Shown here in pieces: positions 1 to 8,028 of a stretch of 15,232 nt of DNA. The position numbers and the translations under genes are program-made. Numbering within the stretch: the stretch's first letter is position 1; the number at the start of each line of letters is the position of its first letter. The notes under the pieces were generated by a model, which was given only the letters and a program-made list of their open reading frames with translations, searched no databases and was not told where the DNA came from. Source of the stretch: AC-32 sp036265535 (lineage in GTDB: Bacteria; Actinomycetota; Thermoleophilia; Gaiellales; Gaiellaceae); NCBI GenBank assembly GCA_036265535.1, contig DATAOV010000059.1, positions 1 through 15,232 on the forward strand, read 5' to 3'.

Positions 1-1635
<1,635 letters not shown>

Positions 1636-1640
1636 GTCCG

Positions 1641-1660
1641 GCTCGCGCTGACGCGCGAGC
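1641..1660. terminator. Hairpin between convergent ftsH and ABC genes
   Basis: A perfect 8-bp stem, GCTCGCGC (1641-1648) pairing with GCGCGAGC (1653-1660) around a TGAC loop, lies in the 38-base gap between the stop codons of ftsH and the convergent ABC transporter gene. There is no T-tract on either side, so as an intrinsic terminator it would be the U-less type often proposed in high-GC actinobacteria. Its symmetry would let it serve both strands. Confidence 0.6.
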
Positions 1661-1673
1661 AATGACGGTTCCG

Positions 1674-3431
1674 CTAAGCCGTGCCGCTAGCGACGCCGGC
1701 CTGCCAGGACGCCCAGAGGCTCGCGTAGCGCTCGCCCTGTGCTACGAGCTCCTCGTGTGAGGCGACCTCGACCACCCGGCCGCCGTCCATCACGACGACT
1801 CGATCGGCTCGCTCCGCTGTCGAGAGGCGGTGGGCGATCACGATCACCGTCCGGCCCTCGACCACCGCGGCGAGGGCACGCTCCACCGCCGCCTCCGTCG
1901 CCGGGTCGAGGCTCGAGGTCGCCTCGTCGAGCACGATCACCGCGGGGTCGGCCAGGGCCACGCGCGCGATGCCGACGAGCTGCCGCTCGCCTGCCGAGAG
2001 CCGCACGCCCCGCGTCTGCACGTCGGTGTGAATCCCGGCGGGCAGCGAGACGAAGCGCTCGCGGGCGCCGATCTGCTCCAGCGCGTGGAGCACCGCCTCG
2101 TCCGAGGCCTCCGGGTCGGCCAGCCGCACGTTGTCGGCGATCGTGCCGCTGAACAGATGGCCCTCCTGCGGCAGCATCACGATCCGGTGCCGAAGCGAGG
2201 CGAGCGTCCCGTCGCGCAGATCGACGCCGCCGAGCGCGATCGATCCGCGCTGCGGGTCGTACTGCCGCGTGAGCAGTTTCGCGAGCGTCGACTTCCCTGC
2301 GCCGGTCACACCGACGAGCGCCACCTGCTCACCGGTCTGGAGCCGTAGCGAGACGTCCTCCACGACGGGAGCGTCCGGGTCGTAGCCGAAGGTGACGTCG
2401 TCCAACTCGACCGCGCCCTCGGCGGGAAGCTCCTGCGCGCCCGGGCGCTCCGCGACGGCGTTCTCGGTCTCCAGCAGGCCGACGAGCTTCCCGAGCGCGG
2501 CCAGGCCCTGGCGGAAGTCCCCGAGCCACTCGCTGAAGCGGGCGATCGGGTCGAACAACTGCACCAGGTAGAGCACGTAGGCGGCGATCGTCCCCTCGGA
2601 GATGGAGCCGTCCCGATACATCGAGGCGGCGACGAGCAGAACGGCGACCAGCGCGACCGTCTGCGCGAGCGGGATCATCGTGAACAGACGGATGTTCACG
2701 TACGACGCACGTCGCCAGGCGCCGACCTGCGCCCGGCTGCGCGGCTCGTATGCCTCGAGCGTCCGTCGCTCCCTGCGGAAAGCCTGGACGACGCGCACGC
2801 CCGAGAGCCCCTCCTGAAGGGCAGTCAGCGTCTCAGCCACCCGGTCGCGGATCGCCAGGTAGACACCGCCAGCGCTGCGGTGGAACGCCCAGCTCGAGAG
2901 GGTCAGCACCGGCAAGGCGACGAGCGAGACGGCGGCCAGTTTCGGCGACAAGATCACGAGCACTCCGATCGTGAACACGATCTGGAGGCCGCTTCCGACC
3001 ACCTCGACGAGCGCCTCGCGCAAGAACTCCGTCAGCGCCTGAACGTCGGATGTGAGCCGCGAGACGAGCACGCCCGTCCGCTCCCGTTCGAAGAACCCGA
3101 GCGGCAGAACCTGCAGCTTTTCGAAGGCAGAGGTTCGCAACGACGCCAGGAAGCGCTCGCCCGCGGTCGCGGCGAGGAGGGTCTGGGCGCGCACGACGAA
3201 CGGCTTGACCACTGCCAGGCAGAGCAGCGCGACGGCAGCCACGTTCAGCGGGTGAAGGTCGTCCTTCGCGATCCCGTGGTCTACGCCGTAGCCCACGAGC
3301 GCCGGGCCGGCCAGGGTGATCAGCGTGGAGACGATCACCGCGAGAGCGGCCCAGAGGTAGAGCGTCTGAACCTCCCTGGCGAGCGAGCGTGTCGAGCGCC
3401 AGACGTGCTTGGTGGAGGCTCGCTGGGTCAT
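1674..3431 (-). CDS. ABC exporter half-transporter, consensus Walker B / degenerate signature subunit
   Basis: A 585-residue half-transporter with an N-terminal six-helix exporter-type membrane domain (about residues 22-310) and a C-terminal nucleotide-binding domain (about 340-575). Visible motifs: Walker A GVTGAGKST (374-382), Q-loop Gln422 (MLPQEGHLF), signature LSAGE (479-483) in place of LSGGQ, Walker B VIVLDE with catalytic Glu503, D-loop SSLD, and switch His534 (IAHRLST). Its ATG overlaps the stop of the upstream ABC gene as ATGA (3428-3431), so the two are translationally coupled and very probably form one heterodimer. The altered signature here and altered Walker B in the partner fall on the same composite ATP site, as in TM287/288- and BmrCD-type exporters. 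Substrate is unknown: drugs, lipids or peptides are all possible. No substrate-specific domain is seen. Ends in TAG, convergent with ftsH. Confidence 0.93.
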   Translation of the reverse strand: MTQRASTKHVWRSTRSLAREVQTLYLWAALAVIVSTLITLAGPALVGYGVDHGIAKDDLHPLNVAAVALLCLAVVKPFVVRAQTLLAATAGERFLASLRTSAFEKLQVLPLGFFERERTGVLVSRLTSDVQALTEFLREALVEVVGSGLQIVFTIGVLVILSPKLAAVSLVALPVLTLSSWAFHRSAGGVYLAIRDRVAETLTALQEGLSGVRVVQAFRRERRTLEAYEPRSRAQVGAWRRASYVNIRLFTMIPLAQTVALVAVLLVAASMYRDGSISEGTIAAYVLYLVQLFDPIARFSEWLGDFRQGLAALGKLVGLLETENAVAERPGAQELPAEGAVELDDVTFGYDPDAPVVEDVSLRLQTGEQVALVGVTGAGKSTLAKLLTRQYDPQRGSIALGGVDLRDGTLASLRHRIVMLPQEGHLFSGTIADNVRLADPEASDEAVLHALEQIGARERFVSLPAGIHTDVQTRGVRLSAGERQLVGIARVALADPAVIVLDEATSSLDPATEAAVERALAAVVEGRTVIVIAHRLSTAERADRVVVMDGGRVVEVASHEELVAQGERYASLWASWQAGVASGTA

Positions 3432-5176
3432 GCGGCCTCGCTCTCGAGCGCGAGCAGGGCGCGGTACCGCGGGGAGCGGCGCAGAAGCTCCTCGTGCGTG
3501 CCCTCCTCGACGATTCGTCCCGCGGCGAGCACGGCTACGCGGTCGGCGAGCGCGATCGTCGCAGGGCGGTGGGCGATCACCAGCGTCGTGCGCCCGCGCA
3601 TGACCGTCGCGAGCTGCGCGCGGATCTCGTGCTCCTTCGTCGCGTCGACCGCCGAGGTCGCGTCGTCGAGGACCAGGACGGCCGGGTCGGCGAGGATCGC
3701 GCGCGCGATCGCGATTCGCTGGCGCTGGCCGCCGGAGAGCGAGAAGCCGTGCTCGCCGAGCACGGTGTCGTAGCCTGCCGGGAGGGCGGCGATGAACTCC
3801 GCTGCCCCCGCCAGTCCGGCGGCGCGCTCTACCTCCTCGTCTCCGGCATCCGGGCTGCCGACGCGGATGTTCTCACGCACGCTCTCGCTGAAGAGGAAGG
3901 TCTCCTCGAACACGAGCGCAACGGAGCGCCGGACGTCTGCGAGGCGTAGATCGCGGAGGTCGAGCCCGTCGAGGAGCACACGGCCTTGCTCGGGGTCGTA
4001 GAGACGGGCGAGCAGGCCGGCAACGGTGCTCTTGCCCGAGCCCGTGGCGCCGACGAGCGCAAGCGATTCGCCGGGAGCGACGTGGAGATCGAGGCCATCC
4101 AGGACGGGGTGGTCGCCCTCGTGCCCGAACCGGACCGCGACCAGCTCGACGTCGCCGCGCGGAGGGCGCTCGAGCTCGCGTGGATGGCGGGATTCGCGGA
4201 GCCGAGGCTCGGCCTCGAGCACCTCGGCGATCCGTCCGCTCGCGGCGAGCGCCTTCTGCAGCGTCGTTACGCGCTGGCCGAGCACCCGCAGGGGCCAGAC
4301 GAGCATCACGACGTACGCGTTGAAGGCTACGAACGAGCCCAACGAAAGGTCCCCTGCGATCACGCTGCGGCCACCGAGCCAGAGGACCGCCGCGATCCCG
4401 ACGAGCGGCAGCATCTCGAGGAAGGGGTTGAACACCGCGTCGAGCCGGGCCAGCTCGAGCGCACGGCGCAGCACCTCGTCGCTCCGGCCCCGGAAACGCG
4501 CTGAAAGGGCATCGCCGGCGCCGAGGCCCTTGACCACGCGGACACCGCTGACCGTCTCCTCGACGAGCGTCGACGCTTCGGCCCACGCCTCCTGCAGCCG
4601 CTGGGTGCCGGCGTCGTAGCGGCGCGAGTAGAGCCACGCGGCCAGGCCGACGATCGGCAGGGGGATCAGCACGACCAGCGCGAGCTTGGCGTCGAGCGCG
4701 AGCATCACGACGGCGACCGCGACGACGGTGAGCACGTAGCCGATCGTGTGGCCGATCGCGTCCATCATCCTCGCGATGTGCTGCGAGTCGGACGAGGCGC
4801 GGCTGAGGAGCTCGCCCGGGCCCACGCGGTCGTGGTAGGCGGCATCCAGGCGGAGCGCGTGCGCGAACAGCGCGTCCCGGATGCGCGCGTCCGACTGCGA
4901 GCGGTTCCGGATCGCATAGACGTGACGGAACCCGCCGGCGCCGACCTCGAGCAGTCCGACGGTGAGCAGTGCGAGCAGCCAGAGCAGGAGCGCGTGGTGG
5001 TCGCCCGTGACGATCCCGTTGTCGATCGTGTACTTCACGACGAGCGGTGCGCCGACCGCGCCCGCCTGCCAGAGCAGACCGGAGACCGCGGCGCCGGTCA
5101 CGCCGCCCGACTGTTCGCGCACGATTGCGCGCACGAATCGCCACGCCGCTCCGCGGCGTACCTCGCGTTCCCCCAT
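3428..5176 (-). CDS. ABC exporter half-transporter, degenerate Walker B / canonical signature subunit
   Basis: A 582-residue half-transporter from the ATG at 5176; membrane domain about residues 28-310, nucleotide-binding domain about 341-575. Visible motifs: Walker A GATGSGKST (376-384), signature LSGGQ (480-484), Walker B VLVLDD with Asp505 where the catalytic Glu is expected, and switch His536 (IAHRPAT). The Q-loop reads LVFEETFLF, so Glu424 takes the usual Gln position. The Asp505 and Glu424 changes mark this as the non-catalytic partner of a heterodimeric exporter. An in-frame extension to 5524 exists but runs antisense through folP and carries no recognisable domain; the ATG at 5176 puts ~25 residues before the first helix. 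A -10-like TACTTT ends 5 bases upstream of this ATG and no Shine-Dalgarno is visible, so the mRNA may be leaderless. Divergent from folP; coupled to the downstream ABC gene by an ATGA overlap. Confidence 0.92.
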   Translation of the reverse strand: MGEREVRRGAAWRFVRAIVREQSGGVTGAAVSGLLWQAGAVGAPLVVKYTIDNGIVTGDHHALLLWLLALLTVGLLEVGAGGFRHVYAIRNRSQSDARIRDALFAHALRLDAAYHDRVGPGELLSRASSDSQHIARMMDAIGHTIGYVLTVVAVAVVMLALDAKLALVVLIPLPIVGLAAWLYSRRYDAGTQRLQEAWAEASTLVEETVSGVRVVKGLGAGDALSARFRGRSDEVLRRALELARLDAVFNPFLEMLPLVGIAAVLWLGGRSVIAGDLSLGSFVAFNAYVVMLVWPLRVLGQRVTTLQKALAASGRIAEVLEAEPRLRESRHPRELERPPRGDVELVAVRFGHEGDHPVLDGLDLHVAPGESLALVGATGSGKSTVAGLLARLYDPEQGRVLLDGLDLRDLRLADVRRSVALVFEETFLFSESVRENIRVGSPDAGDEEVERAAGLAGAAEFIAALPAGYDTVLGEHGFSLSGGQRQRIAIARAILADPAVLVLDDATSAVDATKEHEIRAQLATVMRGRTTLVIAHRPATIALADRVAVLAAGRIVEEGTHEELLRRSPRYRALLALESEAA

Positions 5177-5196
5177 GGGGCAAAGTATCCACGTGG
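5171..5196. promoter_or_regulatory. Two palindromes in the divergent ABC/folP start region
   Basis: CCCCATGGGG (5171-5180) is a perfect 10-base palindrome containing an ATG on each strand: the ABC start at 5176 (-) and a candidate folP start at 5175 (+). CCACGTGG (5189-5196) is a second perfect palindrome and contains the GTG codons that could also start folP. The ABC -10-like hexamer lies between them. Either could be a regulator site; function is not shown by the sequence. Confidence 0.35.
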
Positions 5197-6014
5197 TGAG
5201 ACAGTCGATCGCGCAGCGGTTCCCCCGGCCCTCGGTGATGGGGGTCGTCAACGTGACGCCCGACTCGTTCTCCGACGGCGGGGTCAACTTCGAGCCGCAG
5301 GCGGCAGCTGCGACCGCGCTGCGGTTGCGCGCCGAGGGTGCGGCGATCGTGGACATCGGGGGCGAGTCCACTCGCCCCGGCTCGGCCGGGGTGGATGCCG
5401 ACGAGGAGCTACGAAGGGTCGTGCCGGTGCTCGAGCGGCTTGGCGGCGAGGTGCCGCTCTCGATCGACACCTCGAAGGCTCCCGTCGCCCGGGCCGCGCT
5501 CGATCTGGGCGCGGAGCTCGTCAACGACGTGACGGCGCTACGCGGCGATCCCGAGCTGGCCGGCGTCGTCGCCGAGAGCGGCGCCTACCTCTGCCTGATG
5601 CACATGCAGGGCGAGCCGCGCACCATGCAGGCCGACCCGAGCTACGACGACGTCGTCTCGGAGGTTGCGGCGTTCCTCCAGGAACGGCTCGCCTTCGCTG
5701 TCGAGGCCGGGATTCGCGAGGAGCTCGTCTGCCTCGACCCGGGAATCGGCTTTGGCAAGACGGTCGAGCACAACTTCCAGCTGCTCCGGCGCCTGGACGA
5801 GCTGACCGCGCTCGGGAGGCCCGTCGTGATCGGCTTCTCGCGCAAGAGCTCGCTGGGCAAGCTGCTGGGCGACCCGCAGGCGACGACCGGCTCGGTGGCC
5901 GCGAGCGTCGGCGCGGCGGTTGCCGCCTATGAGCGCGGAGCGACGATCCTGCGGGTCCACGACGTCCAAGAGCACGTCGAGGCACTCGCAGCCGCGCGGG
6001 CCGCGCTCGCATGA
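5175..6014 (+). CDS. folP: Dihydropteroate synthase
   Basis: Condenses 6-hydroxymethyl-7,8-dihydropterin pyrophosphate with p-aminobenzoate to give dihydropteroate in folate synthesis; cytosolic TIM barrel and sulfonamide target. Numbered from ATG 5175 (279 residues), the DHPS motifs appear in order: MGVVNVTPDSFSDGG (22-36), DIGGESTRPGS (60-70), LSIDTSK (95-101), VNDVTA (116-121), MHMQG (142-146), LDPGIGFGKT (187-196), GFSRKSSLG (220-228) and the C-terminal RVHD (260-263). All phosphate- and pterin-binding segments look intact. The start is uncertain: ATG 5175 overlaps the divergent ABC start codon, whereas in-frame GTG codons at 5193 and 5196 would give 273 or 272 residues and an N-terminus closer to that of E. 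coli FolP. No Shine-Dalgarno decides it. The stop overlaps folB as ATGA (6011-6014), so the pair is coupled. Confidence 0.96.
   Translation: MGQSIHVVRQSIAQRFPRPSVMGVVNVTPDSFSDGGVNFEPQAAAATALRLRAEGAAIVDIGGESTRPGSAGVDADEELRRVVPVLERLGGEVPLSIDTSKAPVARAALDLGAELVNDVTALRGDPELAGVVAESGAYLCLMHMQGEPRTMQADPSYDDVVSEVAAFLQERLAFAVEAGIREELVCLDPGIGFGKTVEHNFQLLRRLDELTALGRPVVIGFSRKSSLGKLLGDPQATTGSVAASVGAAVAAYERGATILRVHDVQEHVEALAAARAALA
5182..5187 (-). promoter_or_regulatory. Putative -10 element of the ABC exporter operon
   Basis: On the minus strand the hexamer TACTTT fits TAnnnT and ends 5 bases before the ATG at 5176. No Shine-Dalgarno lies between, so transcription may start at or near the start codon. A clear -35 is not seen; a TCGACT lies 15 bases upstream, too close to be convincing. 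Confidence 0.4.
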
Positions 6015-6364
6015 ACGTTCTGGTCGAGCTGGCGGGGCTCGAGATCTCCGGCAAGCACGGGGTCGACGACTGGGAGCGGGAGACCGAGCAGCCGTTCCTC
6101 TACGACCTCGAGCTCGAGCTCGCGGCGCCGGCGGACGACCGCATCGAGGAGACCGTCGACTACCGCGAGGTCGTCGAGCTGGTGCGATCCGTCTCGGCGG
6201 AGCGCCAGTTCCAGCTCCTCGAGTCGATGGCGGGGGCCGTAGCGGCCGCACTGCTCGAGCGCTTCCCGCTCGAGCGCGCCCGCGTTCGGGTTCGCAAGCC
6301 GCAGGTGCAGCTAGGAGCGCCGGTCGAGTACTCGGCGGCTACTGCGGAACGGTCGCGAGCCTGA
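6011..6364 (+). CDS. folB: Dihydroneopterin aldolase
   Basis: Cleaves 7,8-dihydroneopterin to 6-hydroxymethyl-7,8-dihydropterin and glycolaldehyde, feeding FolK and then FolP. The 117-residue length is typical of this octameric tunnelling-fold family. Visible family features are GKHGVDDWERE (residues 14-24, with Glu22), DRIEETVDYREVVELV (43-58, with Tyr51), FQLLESMA (67-74, with Glu71 as the pterin-anchoring Glu) and RVRKP (93-97, with the catalytic-type Lys96). The start ATG is fixed by the ATGA overlap with folP. Its last 26 bases overlap the 3' end of the convergent subtilase gene. In the usual gene order folK follows at once; here folK is about 3.4 kb further on, beyond two inverted peptidase genes. 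Confidence 0.95.
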   Translation: MNVLVELAGLEISGKHGVDDWERETEQPFLYDLELELAAPADDRIEETVDYREVVELVRSVSAERQFQLLESMAGAVAAALLERFPLERARVRVRKPQVQLGAPVEYSAATAERSRA

Positions 6365-7988
6365 GCGTGTAGGAGCCGGTCGTGACCTCCGGCGCGAGGA
6401 ACACGTCGAGGTAGACGTAGCGGCCGGGCGCGTGGCCGCGGATCACGAGCGTGCCGGTGCTCCCGCCGGTCACGTACGAACTGCCAAGCAGGTGGCGGCG
6501 GAGCGCACCGCCGGTCGCGTACACGGTCTTCGTGGCCGCGCCCCAGGCCTCGACCTTGACGTCGTCGCTCGTGGCCACGGTCGCGACGACCCGGCCCTTC
6601 CCCGGCAGCCAGAAGCGGTAGACGTCGACCGGATCCTCGGCTGCGTCGAGACGCGCGCGCAAGTCGGCGCGCTGCCGGGTGGGTGCGGTGAGGGGGAAGT
6701 GTCCGCGGCGGGAGACCCCGTTCGGCTTGACGAGGTAGACGTCCTCGTTCGGCTCCTGGGGGTCGACTCGAGGCGCTGCGAGGCGGAGCGCCTTCGGGAT
6801 GTTCAAGATCCCGAAACCGGTGTCGGGGTCGCGGCCGGGATCCCCGACGTCGCGCGCGCTTCCGCGCATGACCTCGAAGAGCTGCGTCAGGTCGAGCTTC
6901 GGCCGCTTCGTCCAGATCGCCGCGGCGGCGCCCGCGACGATCGGGGTGGCGAAGCTCGTCCCGCTGAGGGTGAGGTAGCCCTCCGGATAGAACCTCCGCG
7001 GGACCGCCACCGGGATCTCGTCGCCGGGAGCGGCGAGATCGAGTGCGGGTGTGGCGCTCGAGAAGACGGTCACGGCGTCGGTGGCGTCGGTGGCCCCGAC
7101 CGTGAGCACGTGCGCGAAGTTCGCCGGGTACTCGATCGGGCTCAGGATCTCCCGGAAGTTGCCGGCGGCTGCGACCACGAGGTCGCCCGAGGCGATCGCC
7201 GTCAGGATCGCGTGCTCCTCAATCGGGAAGTAGGTGGCCCCGCCGAAGCTGATGTTGACGACGCCCCGGCCCTGGGCGCCGACTCCGGCGAGGGCCCGCA
7301 ACTCGTCGGCGATCGTGGGCAGTCCCTGCGGGCTGATGTCGAAGCTTCGCAGTCGTGCCCGCGGGTAGACGCCGACGAGCCCGAGCCCGTTCTTCGGCGC
7401 AGCCGCAACCGAGGAGACGGCCGTTCCGTGCAGCTCCGACTCGTCGTCGGTGAGGATCTGCCGGTTCGAGGTCTTCGTGTTCGGCCTGTGGCGGAACTCC
7501 TCATGCGAGACGTCGAGGCCGGAGTCGATCACGGTCAGCGGGACTCCCGAGCCGGGCGGCGACCAGCGGTCGGCGCCCACGTGCGGTATCCACCATTCGG
7601 TCGACCGCAGCGGGTCGGTCGCCGACGCGAAGAGGCCGAGGCCGCTCCAGAGGTTCGCGTCCAGCGTGCGGTTCGGAGTCACGGAGCGGACCGCGCCGGC
7701 CCGCAACAGGCCTGGCAGCAGCCGCCGGGCCTGCACGCTCGGCAGGCGCCAGGTGTCGAGCGGCGGGGAGACCAGCTTCCCTCCGGCGCGGCGGAGGCGC
7801 GGGGCGAGCGCCGGGCCCTTCACCCTGTCCAGCTCGACGAGCGTGCTCGGGTAGAGCTCGAGACCTTGAAGCGCACGGGGCGAGGGCAACGGGGCCGGGA
7901 GCACCGGATGGCCCCACGGCGGCGGCGAGGCCGCAACCGAGCCGCAGCACCCCAGCGCAACGACTCCGATCACGGCAAACCTACGCAA
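6339..7988 (-). CDS. Exported subtilisin-family (S8) serine peptidase with C-terminal PPC-like domain
   Basis: A 549-residue subtilase. A short signal sequence (RR then hydrophobic 4-15) precedes a conserved region (about 45-108) that looks like an inhibitor-type prodomain. The S8 domain has catalytic Asp155 (VIDSG), His187 (ELHGTA), oxyanion Asn277 (VVAAAGN) and Ser345 (GTSFATP). After a QEPNED linker (411-416), residues about 450-545 resemble a pre-peptidase C-terminal (PPC) beta domain (DVYRFWLPGKG ... TGSYTLRL). The start is TTG at 7988, chosen because it gives the signal sequence and aligns exactly with the paralog upstream. A -10-like TAGGGT ends 7 bases before it; the AGGG within it could instead act as a weak Shine-Dalgarno. 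All catalytic residues are present, so it is probably active. Substrate is unknown. Tail-to-tail with folB, overlapping 26 bases. Confidence 0.93.
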   Translation of the reverse strand: MRRFAVIGVVALGCCGSVAASPPPWGHPVLPAPLPSPRALQGLELYPSTLVELDRVKGPALAPRLRRAGGKLVSPPLDTWRLPSVQARRLLPGLLRAGAVRSVTPNRTLDANLWSGLGLFASATDPLRSTEWWIPHVGADRWSPPGSGVPLTVIDSGLDVSHEEFRHRPNTKTSNRQILTDDESELHGTAVSSVAAAPKNGLGLVGVYPRARLRSFDISPQGLPTIADELRALAGVGAQGRGVVNISFGGATYFPIEEHAILTAIASGDLVVAAAGNFREILSPIEYPANFAHVLTVGATDATDAVTVFSSATPALDLAAPGDEIPVAVPRRFYPEGYLTLSGTSFATPIVAGAAAAIWTKRPKLDLTQLFEVMRGSARDVGDPGRDPDTGFGILNIPKALRLAAPRVDPQEPNEDVYLVKPNGVSRRGHFPLTAPTRQRADLRARLDAAEDPVDVYRFWLPGKGRVVATVATSDDVKVEAWGAATKTVYATGGALRRHLLGSSYVTGGSTGTLVIRGHAPGRYVYLDVFLAPEVTTGSYTLRLATVPQ

Positions 7989-7995
7989 CCGAAAG

Positions 7996-8001
7996 ACCCT
8001 A
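7996..8001 (-). promoter_or_regulatory. Putative -10 element of the downstream subtilase gene
   Basis: Minus-strand TAGGGT fits TAnnnT and ends 7 bases before the TTG start at 7988. It lies in the 40-base gap between the two subtilase genes, so the second gene could have its own leaderless transcript as well as read-through. The same bases contain AGGG, a possible weak ribosome-binding site, so the reading is ambiguous. Confidence 0.3.
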
Positions 8002-8028
8002 ACGCGGTCGAGGCCGCGCGCCTAGTCG

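Noticed and set aside
5177..5524. N-terminal extension of the upstream ABC subunit by 116 residues
   Set aside because: It is Ser/Pro/Ala-rich, antisense to conserved folP motifs, and the family normally starts shortly before the first helix.
8003..8018. Hairpin CGCGG-CCGCG between the two subtilase genes
   Set aside because: Only 5 pairs with a 6-base loop in very GC-rich DNA and no T-tract; not above chance.
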